This document shows, piece after piece, positions 17,615 through 26,665 of a DNA stretch of 64,000 nucleotides. Position 1 is the first letter of the stretch. Every line of letters starts with the position of its first letter. Location of the stretch: assembly GCA_947496355.1 (NCBI GenBank), contig CANMCO010000009.1, positions 176,421-240,420 on the forward strand, read 5' to 3'. The notes under the pieces are model-generated. The model was not told where the DNA came from. It saw only the letters and a program-made list of their open reading frames with translations, and searched no databases. A program made the position numbers and the translations under genes. This DNA is from an uncultured Aquimarina sp. GTDB lineage: Bacteria > Bacteroidota > Bacteroidia > Flavobacteriales > Flavobacteriaceae.

Positions 17615-17653
17615 AAAAAAGATGGTTTTGATTTTATCAAAACCATCTTTTTT
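17615..17653 (-). terminator. Terminator of the alpha-amylase gene
   Basis: Arms 17615-17632 and 17636-17653 (core GATGGTTTTGAT) pair perfectly over 18 bp around TTT. The A/T-rich ends give a U-run on the minus strand just past the amylase stop. Confidence 0.85.
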
Positions 17654-17678
17654 AACATGATATTTATTTGTAGTCTAC

Positions 17679-19385
17679 TTATTTCTTCACCTCAAGAAGA
17701 ACAATATCATATTCAGAATTCAAGACTACGACATTTTCGGTTACTGTTGTTTCTTTACCAGAGTATTTGTCTATAAGAGGTGTCCCTTCTTCGAATAAAG
17801 AATTTATTTGAATTGTTTTTTCGCCCTTTGAAAGACCCAATCCAACAATAACTTTATCCGAAAATCCATCTTTCTCATAATTTCTTGAGAAGATATATGG
17901 GGATTTTGAAATCATTTTATGTTTACCAGCTCCAATCGATGGATGATCTTTTCTAAATATACCTAGTTTTTGCCAGTGCCCTAGTAATGTAGCAGTGTTT
18001 TCATTTTTCAATTCTTCCCAATTCATATTGGATCTAAGAGTTGCATCACCTTCGGTTCCTTCAATAATTAACGATCTGGCTGTTTCATCTCCATAATATA
18101 CCTGTGATATGCCAGGTGCAAGTAAAAGTTTAGTAGCCGATTCATAGGTCTTACTTCTATCCTTATCAAAAGGGTCACCATCATCGTGAGAACTTATATA
18201 ATTCATTACACTTTTGCCAGCAAGATTTGTAGCTAGCGCTTCGCTATACTTACTAAAAAGCCCTTCATAATCTAAACGAGCCGCATCATACTTGAATTGA
18301 AAGTTTATCATGTTATCAAACCCATTAGCGAAATAATCTACTTTACGATCTCCAAAATCATAATATCTTTTTCCGTCAATTCCATAACCATATAATTCTC
18401 CAAGAATGTAAAAATCATTGTCATCTAATACTTTGCCTGGATTTTTGCTTTTCCACTCTGCAAAAGCAACTTTTGCATGTTCTGCGAGTACACTCCAAGC
18501 CCCTTCTTCGACATGCTTTACAGTATCTACTCTAAACCCATCAATTCCCAGTTCTCTTACATAATCGGTTAACCATTTAATGATATAATTCTTTGGCGAT
18601 CTTTTCAAACCTGTTTTAGTAAAGAAAATATCAAGTTCTGCTAATTCGATCTCTAGTCTGCCTTCTGCTCTCCATTTATTTACTAAGTTCTCAGGTAAAT
18701 CAACATCTTCATCACTTTCTGTCTTGATATCAGGAAGATTTTCTACCAAGGTACAGGTAACAGTAGTATTATATTTTTTAAAATCACATTGAGGTGATGT
18801 GCGCACCCAATTGTCTGGCCAAACAGGATCTTTTTCTGTTACCGGCCCGGTATGATTCATAACTACATCCATAAGGATTCGTATATCATGATTATGAGCA
18901 ACATTTACTAATTGTTTTAAATCATTATAGGTCCCATAATTGGGATCAATTTTTGTCCAATCCTTCGTCCAATATCCGTGAAAAGCATAGGTGTTTCCAG
19001 TACCCTCGTCTACACTTTCATGTACTTGCTCAACTACCGGATTGAACCAAATAGCGTTTATGCCTAATTTTTTGAAATATCCATCTTCAATTTTTTGAAT
19101 AATCCCCTTGATATCTCCACCTTCAAAACCTCTAAGTTTCCCAGTTTTCTTGGTTCTATCCAGAACATTATCATTTGTTGTATCTCCATTCATAAACCTA
19201 TCGGTTAACAGAAAGTATACATTGGCTCCTTCCCATATAAAGGGTGGCTTTTCTAATTTAGTTGGATTCTCGGTAGCTTTTTCAGTCAAATTTGCCTTTG
19301 CCGAATCTTCCTCTTTTTTCTCACTTTTACATGAAATGGTTATACATAAAAGCAAAAAAATGATAGTTCTTATAAAATTTCTCAT
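17679..19385 (-). CDS. Alpha-amylase family (GH13) lipoprotein
   Basis: 568 residues. A lipoprotein signal ends in LCITISC (Cys19), followed by a Lys/Glu-rich linker to about residue 48. The GH13 barrel shows all four conserved regions: ILMDVVMNH, GIDGFRVDTVKH (nucleophile Asp), FYILGELYG (acid Glu) and YISSHDDGD. A C-terminal beta domain ends at VLLEVKK. It should cut alpha-1,4-glucans at the cell surface. It stands alone, about 34 kb from the pullulanase gene, and is divergent from menA with about 200 bases between. Confidence 0.92.
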   Translation of the reverse strand: MRNFIRTIIFLLLCITISCKSEKKEEDSAKANLTEKATENPTKLEKPPFIWEGANVYFLLTDRFMNGDTTNDNVLDRTKKTGKLRGFEGGDIKGIIQKIEDGYFKKLGINAIWFNPVVEQVHESVDEGTGNTYAFHGYWTKDWTKIDPNYGTYNDLKQLVNVAHNHDIRILMDVVMNHTGPVTEKDPVWPDNWVRTSPQCDFKKYNTTVTCTLVENLPDIKTESDEDVDLPENLVNKWRAEGRLEIELAELDIFFTKTGLKRSPKNYIIKWLTDYVRELGIDGFRVDTVKHVEEGAWSVLAEHAKVAFAEWKSKNPGKVLDDNDFYILGELYGYGIDGKRYYDFGDRKVDYFANGFDNMINFQFKYDAARLDYEGLFSKYSEALATNLAGKSVMNYISSHDDGDPFDKDRSKTYESATKLLLAPGISQVYYGDETARSLIIEGTEGDATLRSNMNWEELKNENTATLLGHWQKLGIFRKDHPSIGAGKHKMISKSPYIFSRNYEKDGFSDKVIVGLGLSKGEKTIQINSLFEEGTPLIDKYSGKETTVTENVVVLNSEYDIVLLEVKK

Positions 19386-19582
19386 AATTATTTAGTGGTT
19401 TAAAATGCTAATCTATAAAAACTCTAACAAAATTTACAAGAAGATAAACTGCGAAATTCATAAAAATAAATAAGCTTATTATTAGTAACTCAACTATTTT
19501 GGATGCAAGTATGCCCCGAAAAACTTGTTTTAATTTTTTTTTACGTTAAAATACTGTTCCTTTGAATTTAAAATTGTTTGGC

Positions 19583-20482
19583 ATGAATCAATTTAGGGCT
19601 TGGATTTCTGCGGCACGTTTACGAACGTTGCCATTATCTATTTCGGGAATAATAGTGGGCTCTGCACTTGGAGTTAGCTCTTTTTTTGAAACAACGATTT
19701 TCTGGTTAGCCATAGCAACAACTTTGGGATTACAAATATTATCCAATTTTGCAAATGATTATGGAGATGGAGTAAAAGGTACGGACAATGAAGATAGAGT
19801 AGGACCTGTACGTGCTTTACAAAGTGGTGTGATTTCTGCACAAAGTATGTTTAAAGGTATTGTTTTAACCGCCTTAATAACTTTAATTTTTGCTATTGCT
19901 TTGATATATGTTTCTTTTGGAAAGGAAAACTTCTATTATTCAGTATTATTCTTTGTTCTTGGTCTAGCGGCCATAGTTGCCGCAATTAAATATACAATGG
20001 GGAAATCTGCTTATGGATATCGAGGTTTGGGAGACATTTTTGTCTTTGTTTTTTTCGGTTTGGTTAGTGTAGTGGGATGCTATTTTTTGTTTACCAAGAA
20101 TCTTAATTGGATAGTATTCCTTCCAGCAATATCAATTGGACTTTTGAGTACTGCGGTTTTGAATTTAAATAATATGAGGGATCATAATAGCGATAGGAAA
20201 TCAGATAAAAATACGTTGGTCGTACAACTAGGGATAAATCAGGCCCGAAAATACCATTTTGTTTTAGTGCTAATGGCTATGATTTCGATTCTATCTTTTA
20301 CATTAATTAAATATGATAACCCAATAAACCTATTGTTTATAATTGCTTTTATTCCATTATTCATGCACTTACGAAAAGTTGCAAAAACCAAAAACACAGA
20401 ATTATTGGATCCAGAACTAAAAAAGGTAGCTTTAACAACATTTTTGGTTTCTATTCTATTTAGTTTGGGGCAGATTTTATAA
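19583..20482 (+). CDS. menA: 1,4-dihydroxy-2-naphthoate polyprenyltransferase
   Basis: About 299 residues from the ATG of MNQFRAWISAARLRTLPLS, the usual MenA beginning; an upstream start at 19562 adds seven residues. The first prenyl-binding Asp-rich motif is NFANDYGDGVKGTDNED, the second is NLNNMRDHNSDRKSDKNTL, and about eight hydrophobic segments follow UbiA topology. It prenylates dihydroxynaphthoate in the inner membrane to demethylmenaquinol. It heads a cluster with menC and menE. Confidence 0.95.
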   Translation: MNQFRAWISAARLRTLPLSISGIIVGSALGVSSFFETTIFWLAIATTLGLQILSNFANDYGDGVKGTDNEDRVGPVRALQSGVISAQSMFKGIVLTALITLIFAIALIYVSFGKENFYYSVLFFVLGLAAIVAAIKYTMGKSAYGYRGLGDIFVFVFFGLVSVVGCYFLFTKNLNWIVFLPAISIGLLSTAVLNLNNMRDHNSDRKSDKNTLVVQLGINQARKYHFVLVLMAMISILSFTLIKYDNPINLLFIIAFIPLFMHLRKVAKTKNTELLDPELKKVALTTFLVSILFSLGQIL

Positions 20483-20515
20483 TTTTCCAGATATAAACCT
20501 TAACAACCTCCAATA

Positions 20516-21196
20516 ATGAAGATCACATTTTACGGTCATAATACGTTATTGATCATAATAGCGGACACCAAAGTATTAGTAGATCCATTCATTTCTGGTA
20601 ATCCGTTATCAAAAGATAAAGTGATTATCGATGATATAAAACCAGATTATATTCTACTTACTCATGCACATCAAGATCATGTTCTTGATGCAGAAGCTAT
20701 TGCAAAAAGCAATAATGCAACCATCGTTTCTAATTATGAAATAGCAATGTATTATCAAAACCTCGGAATAGAGGTACACCCTATGAATCATGGTGGTACT
20801 TGGAATTTCGATTTTGGTAAAGTAAAGTATGTAAATGCTGTTCATACTAGCAGTTTTGCGGATGGGACTTACGGAGGGCAACCTGGAGGTTTTATAATTG
20901 AAGGCGAGCATAAAACGATTTATATAGCAGGTGATACAGCTTTGACAATGGACATGAAGTTGATTCCATTAAGTTGTAAACTTGATTTGGCCATTTTACC
21001 AATAGGAGATAATTTTACTATGGGTGTAGATGATGCAATTATAGCAAGTGATTTTGTGGATTGTGATAAAGTGTTAGGCGTTCATTATGATACTTTTGGA
21101 TACATTGAAATTGACCATGATGAGGCAAAGCGTAAATTTTTCGAAAGAGATAAAGATTTAATGCTATTAGATATAGGAGCAAGTATCGAATTGTAG
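20516..21196 (+). CDS. UPF0173 metal-dependent hydrolase
   Basis: 226 residues, normal for UPF0173. The metallo-beta-lactamase-fold motif is TLHAHQDH-like (ILLTHAHQDHVLDAEA), with further ligands in AVHTSSFADG, IAGDTALTMD and VLGVHYDTFGYIEID. The substrate is unknown. It sits inside the menaquinone cluster, its stop being immediately followed by the menC ATG, so it is co-expressed with menC; a quinone-related role would be inference only. Confidence 0.92.
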   Translation: MKITFYGHNTLLIIIADTKVLVDPFISGNPLSKDKVIIDDIKPDYILLTHAHQDHVLDAEAIAKSNNATIVSNYEIAMYYQNLGIEVHPMNHGGTWNFDFGKVKYVNAVHTSSFADGTYGGQPGGFIIEGEHKTIYIAGDTALTMDMKLIPLSCKLDLAILPIGDNFTMGVDDAIIASDFVDCDKVLGVHYDTFGYIEIDHDEAKRKFFERDKDLMLLDIGASIEL

Positions 21197-22240
21197 ATGA
21201 AAGCAAGTTACCATAAATACATTCTCGAATTTAAGAGACCAAGTGGAACCTCAAGAGGAGTTCTCAAAACCAAAGAAAGCTGGTTTATAGTTATTTCCAA
21301 AGATGGTAAGCAGGGAATAGGCGAATGTGGAATATTAAGAACATTGAGTATTGATGATAGACCAGATTATGAAGATAAACTAAAGTGGACATGTGATAAT
21401 ATCCATTTAGGAGTCGATATGCTTTGGGAGGAACTGATAGAATTTCCAAGTATCCAATTTGGTGTTGAAATGGCTTATAAATCGCTTCAAAGTAGTACTT
21501 CTCCATTTTTATTGTTTCCTTCCTTATTTACCCAAGGTCAAGAAAATATCCCTATCAACGGACTTATCTGGATGGGCGATAAAGAGTATATGAAAGAACA
21601 AATACAAATCAAACTAGAAGAAGGGTTTGATTGTATAAAGATGAAAATAGGGGCAATTGACTTTAAAACAGAGCTTGATTTGTTATCATATATTAGATCG
21701 CAATTTTCTTCAAGCATTATTGAATTAAGAGTAGACGCTAATGGAGCCTTTTTACCTAGTGAAGCATTATCAAGATTAAAATCATTGTCTAGATATGATT
21801 TGCATAGCATAGAACAACCAATTAAGCAGGGGCAACCAGAGGATATGACAGCTTTATGTAAAGAAACACCCTTGCCAATTGCCCTGGATGAAGAATTAAT
21901 TGGAGTTTTTGATGTAACAGAAAAGAAGAAGTTGTTACAAACAATAAACCCACAATATATAATTCTAAAACCTAGTTTAATAGGTGGTTTTAAAGGAACA
22001 AAAGAATGGATTACATTGGCAGAAGATTTGAATATTGAATGGTGGATTACCAGTGCTCTAGAAAGTAATATTGGTCTTAATGCAATAGCTCAGTATACAT
22101 ATAGTTTAAAGACTAAAATGCCACAGGGGTTGGGAACTGGAAATCTGTATACCAATAATTTTCAATCACCATTAGAGGTTAATAAGGGGACCCTGATGTA
22201 TAATCAAAATACAGAATGGTTAGTAGAATATTTACATTAA
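21197..22240 (+). CDS. menC: o-Succinylbenzoate synthase
   Basis: 347 residues of the enolase superfamily. Catalytic Lys is in CIKMKIGAIDF; metal ligands are Asp in LRVDANGAF, Glu in SIEQPI and Asp in IALDEELIG; the second Lys is in YIILKPSLIGGF. It dehydrates SHCHC to o-succinylbenzoate in menaquinone synthesis. The start ATG abuts the previous stop. MenC versus a dipeptide epimerase is decided by the company of menA and menE. Confidence 0.92.
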   Translation: MKASYHKYILEFKRPSGTSRGVLKTKESWFIVISKDGKQGIGECGILRTLSIDDRPDYEDKLKWTCDNIHLGVDMLWEELIEFPSIQFGVEMAYKSLQSSTSPFLLFPSLFTQGQENIPINGLIWMGDKEYMKEQIQIKLEEGFDCIKMKIGAIDFKTELDLLSYIRSQFSSSIIELRVDANGAFLPSEALSRLKSLSRYDLHSIEQPIKQGQPEDMTALCKETPLPIALDEELIGVFDVTEKKKLLQTINPQYIILKPSLIGGFKGTKEWITLAEDLNIEWWITSALESNIGLNAIAQYTYSLKTKMPQGLGTGNLYTNNFQSPLEVNKGTLMYNQNTEWLVEYLH

Positions 22241-22256
22241 AAAAATTGATAAATAC

Positions 22257-23168
22257 ATGTATATAACGCAAGGAAGACAAGGGAAATTAGGTATGTGGAA
22301 ATATATACCCATTCCATTAGGGTTTTTCGCATTAATGGTTTTGAATTATTTAGCAACAAAAATGCAAAACATTAATACGGCTGAATTAATGGAACAACAG
22401 ATTGAGCTTCTGGGAAAAAATATATTTTTTATTTCACTTTTGATTCCATTTGTTTTCTTTTTAGGTGGATTGTTTTTTTGGGTGAGATACGTACATCAAC
22501 AGAGTATTTTATCTCTTACGACTTTTAGAAAAAAAGTGGATTGGGGGAGAGTTTTTTTTACTTTCGGTTTAATGGCATCATTCATTATCATCTCAACTTT
22601 AATCATTTATTTTATTTACCCAGAGGACTATAAGATAAATTTTGAACCTATACCTTTTTTGATTCTAGCCATTATTGCTATTTTATTAATTCCAATACAA
22701 ACTAGTTTTGAGGAGTATTTATTTAGAGGTTACTTAATGCAAGGACTTGGCTTAGCAACAAAAAACAAATGGATTCCGTTGATTCTTACCTCTGTGACTT
22801 TTGGTGCTATGCATATAGCCAACCCAGAAGTCGAAACTTTGGGGCCCATTATTATGATCTATTACATCGGAACGGGTTTGTTTTTGGGTATTATTACGTT
22901 AATGGATGAAGGTTTAGAACTAGCGTTAGGGTTTCATGCAGCAAATAATTTGGTGACAGTACTTTTGGTAACTTCAGATTGGACTGCATTACAAACTGAT
23001 TCTATATTCATTGATATTTCTGAGGTTGGTAATATTGGCTATAATATATTAATTCCGGTATTTATAATCTTTCCTATTTTTCTATTTATTATGTCAAAAA
23101 AGTATCAATGGACAGATTGGAGAGTTAAACTTTTTGGTAGTGTAAAACCTGTTTCCGAGTTAAATTAG
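22257..23168 (+). CDS. CPBP family intramembrane metalloprotease
   Basis: 303 residues with about seven or eight hydrophobic segments. The CPBP (Abi) motifs are present: EEYLFRGYLMQG (EExxxR), VTFGAMHIANPE (FxxxH) and LGFHAANNLV (HxxxN). Relatives process membrane peptides or prenylated proteins; the substrate here is unknown. It starts 16 bases after menC and precedes menE by 69 bases, so it probably belongs to the same transcript. Confidence 0.92.
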   Translation: MYITQGRQGKLGMWKYIPIPLGFFALMVLNYLATKMQNINTAELMEQQIELLGKNIFFISLLIPFVFFLGGLFFWVRYVHQQSILSLTTFRKKVDWGRVFFTFGLMASFIIISTLIIYFIYPEDYKINFEPIPFLILAIIAILLIPIQTSFEEYLFRGYLMQGLGLATKNKWIPLILTSVTFGAMHIANPEVETLGPIIMIYYIGTGLFLGIITLMDEGLELALGFHAANNLVTVLLVTSDWTALQTDSIFIDISEVGNIGYNILIPVFIIFPIFLFIMSKKYQWTDWRVKLFGSVKPVSELN

Positions 23169-23237
23169 AAGAAGTAACAGAATGATAATGTACTCTTTAC
23201 GAATTGGTAACCTTTGGATTATTAAGAAAATTGAAAT

Positions 23238-24359
23238 TTGAACATGCAAACAAGTAGCACATTTTCTACTCCCGAAATAAATGAAGGGTTTTCAATAAAT
23301 AAACATACTCCAGATAAGAAAGGATTACAACGTATCGCGCATAATTTTATTAAAGACGGAGAGGTTTATGAACAAGAGGTAGGGAGTTTTCTTCTAGATT
23401 GGTTGAATGAAAAAGATCATATTGTTGTACAAACTTCAGGATCTACTGGTAAACCCAAAAAAATAAAAGTTTATAAACAACATATGGTTAATAGTGCCAA
23501 AGCGACTGGAAAATTTTTTAAAATTGAAGAAAATACAACTGCATTGTTATGTTTACCCGCAAATTATATTGCTGGTAAGATGATGTTAATAAGAGCAATG
23601 GTATTAGGTTGGAAAATAGACTTGGTGCCTCCAAAAACCAACCCTTTGGATACTGTATATAAACAGTACGATTTTTGCGCTATGGTACCGCTGCAATTGG
23701 ATAATTCTCTTAACCGGCTCCATTTGATAAAAAAAATGATAGTGGGAGGAGGGCCTGTTTCAGAGCATCTAAAAGAATTAATCCAGGGGGTAAAAACAAA
23801 GATATTTGAAACCTATGGGATGACAGAGACTGTTTCTCATATTGCGGCTAGAAGAGTCAATCCAAAGAAAAAGGACAAAAAAGATGCTCATTTCTTTAAA
23901 GCTTTACCTAATATTACTCTAAGTGTAGATAATAGAAATTGTCTGGTAATTAAGGCCCCGCAATTAAACGATCAAACTATAGTCACTAATGATGTAGTGG
24001 AGCTTAAAACTTATAAAAAATTCCTTTGGAAAGGCCGTTTTGACAATGTAATTAACAGCGGAGGCGTTAAATTATACCCAGAAGAAATAGAAACCAAACT
24101 GCAACTACTTATTGAGTATCGATTTTTTATAACTAGTCTCCCTGACCAAACACTTGGTGATAGGGTTATCCTAATTATCGAAAGAGATTATGACAAAATT
24201 GCCTATCTAACATTGCAAGAAGGGTTAAATAATCTTAAAACCTTAAATAAATTCGAGAATCCAAAAGAAATTCATTTTCTACCACAATTTATCGAAACTG
24301 ATAATGGAAAAGTGCAAAGAAGAAAAACTTTAGAGTTGGTAATCAATAAAACTTATTAA
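23238..24359 (+). CDS. menE: o-Succinylbenzoate-CoA ligase-like AMP-binding protein
   Basis: 373 residues, short for adenylating ligases but usual for flavobacterial MenE. The P-loop is VVQTSGSTGKPKKIKV (about residue 70), the ATP/adenylate region is ETYGMTETVSHIA, and the hinge is LWKGRFDNVINSGGVKLYPEE. It activates o-succinylbenzoate with CoA. With menA and menC in the same cluster the assignment is firm. Confidence 0.9.
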   Translation: MNMQTSSTFSTPEINEGFSINKHTPDKKGLQRIAHNFIKDGEVYEQEVGSFLLDWLNEKDHIVVQTSGSTGKPKKIKVYKQHMVNSAKATGKFFKIEENTTALLCLPANYIAGKMMLIRAMVLGWKIDLVPPKTNPLDTVYKQYDFCAMVPLQLDNSLNRLHLIKKMIVGGGPVSEHLKELIQGVKTKIFETYGMTETVSHIAARRVNPKKKDKKDAHFFKALPNITLSVDNRNCLVIKAPQLNDQTIVTNDVVELKTYKKFLWKGRFDNVINSGGVKLYPEEIETKLQLLIEYRFFITSLPDQTLGDRVILIIERDYDKIAYLTLQEGLNNLKTLNKFENPKEIHFLPQFIETDNGKVQRRKTLELVINKTY

Positions 24360-24453
24360 ATATCAACGAGTTTAGTATGCGCACTATTTGTTTAGTGTGG
24401 TTCAAGAAACACATCTATATAATGATTGTGTCTTTTTTTGTACATTTAGTGTT

Positions 24454-26652
24454 ATGGGAAAATATATTATTATAGCTGCACTTTTATTTAGTATTAATCT
24501 TACCGCAAAAAAACTATCTGTCGAGGAGTTTCAAAATGTTACAATCTATTGGGATGCATCTCTTTCACAAAAGAGTAAAGATGTAACTAAAGAATTTGAG
24601 TTTTTAGATACTTTTTTTAAGGAATACCCCAATACCAAGGTAAAGCTTGTCATAGCTAACACCAAATTGTTAACAGATGAATATGTAGACATAAAATCTT
24701 CAAATTGGAATTTATTAAAACAAAAGCTTAGTGATGTAAATTATGATGGAACTTTGGACTTGAGTTTGATAGATACAAAGATTACTGCAGACATCTTGTT
24801 ATTTTTTACAGACGGACATGGCCACTTGGGTAAACTCAAAAAAAACCTATATAGTCCAAGAATAATTACGATTAGTAGTACTCCAAAAATTAATAAAAAA
24901 TTTCTTTATGAAACTTCCTTTTATAGCTTAGGATATCATATTAATCTTCAGGAGTTAGATGTTAATTCTGGTGTTAAGGTCATTAAGGAAAATACAAAAA
25001 TGATGCGTTTAGAGTTTGTTACCGATAAAAATACAAACTCGGAGAGAAAATATATCGAAGGGGTAGTTACGGATGACACAGATGTTTTGCCAGATGTTAA
25101 CATTTTGATACAAGGGAAGAATAGAGGTACGATTACTGACCAAAATGGGAGTTATAAGATTGCGGTCGAACCCGGTGATGTTTTGATATTTAGTAGTACT
25201 AATAAAGAAAAAGTTATAGCAAAGGTAAATCCTGAAGATAATTTTATTGATATCAATATGACCGATAAAATAACCAGTTTAGATGCTGCAATTATTAAAT
25301 CTAAAGTTCCAAAAGAACGAAAAATGGTTAATGTTGGACTAAGAAAAGTTGATGAAAATTCTGTAGGATATGCAACTCAGACTGCAGCGATAGATGAACA
25401 ATTTAATCTTGGGCAATCAGTGGCCGGGAAGTTTGCAGGAGTACAACTTGGTAGTCAAAGTAGTCTTAATGATATTTTAATTCGTACACGTACCTCATTC
25501 TTAGGGTCAAGTCAACCTGCTGTTATTATAGATGGTGTACCTACTGGAGGTAATCTTGATTTTCTAGAATCGCATAATGTTGAAAGCATTAAAGTATTAA
25601 AAGGATTAGCTGCCACCAATTTATATGGTACTATTGGTGTTAATGGAGTAGTACTAATTACTACTAAAGGTGGAAAGGCATTGCCTGGTAAGATTCCGGA
25701 AAAAAAGCAGGAAGACGAAAAGGTTACTTATAAAACATTTAAATCAGCATTTGTTGTATCTGATACTCCAGCATCTGATTTTGTTACGTTATTCAAAAAA
25801 GAACCCGATTATGATAAAGCGTATAAGGTATATCTTAATATGAGAGAATTTAATAAGGATAATGTTACCTTTTTTGTTGAATGTGCAGATTATTTTTTTG
25901 ATAATGATCAGAAAGATAAGGGAATACAGATTCTTTCAAATCTGGTAGAATTATTTCCTAATAATACTTCTATTTTAAAGGTATTGATTTTCAATTTAGA
26001 AAAAAGAGAGTTAGTAGATCATGCGCAAAAAATATATCAAAGAATTATAGACATTTCCCCTTCACAGTCTCAAGTATACTTGGATTTGGCCAATAGCTAT
26101 TATACAGGGAAAAAATATCAGAAATCTATTGACTTGTTTAAAATGATTACTAAAAACAAGGTTAATGAAATTGAATCATTTAATGGGTTGGGAAGTCAAA
26201 TTGATAATGATTTCAGACATTTGTTATCCAAGCGTAATCAAAAATGGAAAGTTAAAAATATTGATCAAATGTTTTTTACGCTTCCAAAATATGATTTGAG
26301 AGTTGTTACAGAATGGTCCCATCCTGTTGTAGAGTTTGAAATGCAATATATCAACCCAAAAAAAGAATATGTTGTTTTAAGCCATACGATGGAAAAAGAT
26401 GAGGAAACTATAAATAATGAACTTACAAATAGATATACATCAGACGAATATATACTAACCAATACAGAAAAAGGAGAATGGTATTTAAATATTAAGCTCC
26501 CCAACGAATATACTCCCAATATAAAAGATCCTAAATTTTTAAAAATCAAATTGTATACTAACTTTGGAACTTCCGAAGAGAAATTACAGACACATATATT
26601 AAATTTAGATAGAATAGCTACAAATAGAATATTTACTTCCTTTAGACTTTAA
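24454..26652 (+). CDS. Exported VWA-like / carboxypeptidase-regulatory / TonB-plug / TPR protein
   Basis: About 732 residues from the Met of MGKYIIIAALLFSINLTAK, a clear signal peptide; an ORF extension to 24388 would bury it. In order: a VWA-like region (about 25-150; NVTIYWDASLSQKS, ADILLFFTDGHGH), a CarboxypepD_reg-like domain (about 205-270; GTITDQNGSYKIAV), a TonB-plug-like domain (about 310-400; SVAGKFAGVQLGS, AVIIDGVPTGG, NLYGTIGVNGVVLITTKGG), tetratricopeptide-type helices (about 450-560) and a terminal beta region. There is no 22-strand barrel, so it is not a TonB transporter. Function unknown. The M24 peptidase gene follows after 13 bases. Confidence 0.75.
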   Translation: MGKYIIIAALLFSINLTAKKLSVEEFQNVTIYWDASLSQKSKDVTKEFEFLDTFFKEYPNTKVKLVIANTKLLTDEYVDIKSSNWNLLKQKLSDVNYDGTLDLSLIDTKITADILLFFTDGHGHLGKLKKNLYSPRIITISSTPKINKKFLYETSFYSLGYHINLQELDVNSGVKVIKENTKMMRLEFVTDKNTNSERKYIEGVVTDDTDVLPDVNILIQGKNRGTITDQNGSYKIAVEPGDVLIFSSTNKEKVIAKVNPEDNFIDINMTDKITSLDAAIIKSKVPKERKMVNVGLRKVDENSVGYATQTAAIDEQFNLGQSVAGKFAGVQLGSQSSLNDILIRTRTSFLGSSQPAVIIDGVPTGGNLDFLESHNVESIKVLKGLAATNLYGTIGVNGVVLITTKGGKALPGKIPEKKQEDEKVTYKTFKSAFVVSDTPASDFVTLFKKEPDYDKAYKVYLNMREFNKDNVTFFVECADYFFDNDQKDKGIQILSNLVELFPNNTSILKVLIFNLEKRELVDHAQKIYQRIIDISPSQSQVYLDLANSYYTGKKYQKSIDLFKMITKNKVNEIESFNGLGSQIDNDFRHLLSKRNQKWKVKNIDQMFFTLPKYDLRVVTEWSHPVVEFEMQYINPKKEYVVLSHTMEKDEETINNELTNRYTSDEYILTNTEKGEWYLNIKLPNEYTPNIKDPKFLKIKLYTNFGTSEEKLQTHILNLDRIATNRIFTSFRL

Positions 26653-26665
26653 TAACATATCATAT

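Larger units (their letters stand above)
17189..17678. other. Non-coding stretch with two strong hairpins and an AT repeat
   Basis: No convincing gene on either strand. It holds a 13-bp hairpin that sequesters AAGGAGGT, a 25-base alternating AT run and the amylase terminator, listed separately. The rest is AT-rich without visible structure. A small RNA or an unrecognised leader could be encoded here. Confidence 0.5.

Noticed and set aside
24454..26652. TonB-dependent outer-membrane transporter
   Set aside because: Carboxypeptidase-regulatory and plug-like domains are present but the barrel is absent.
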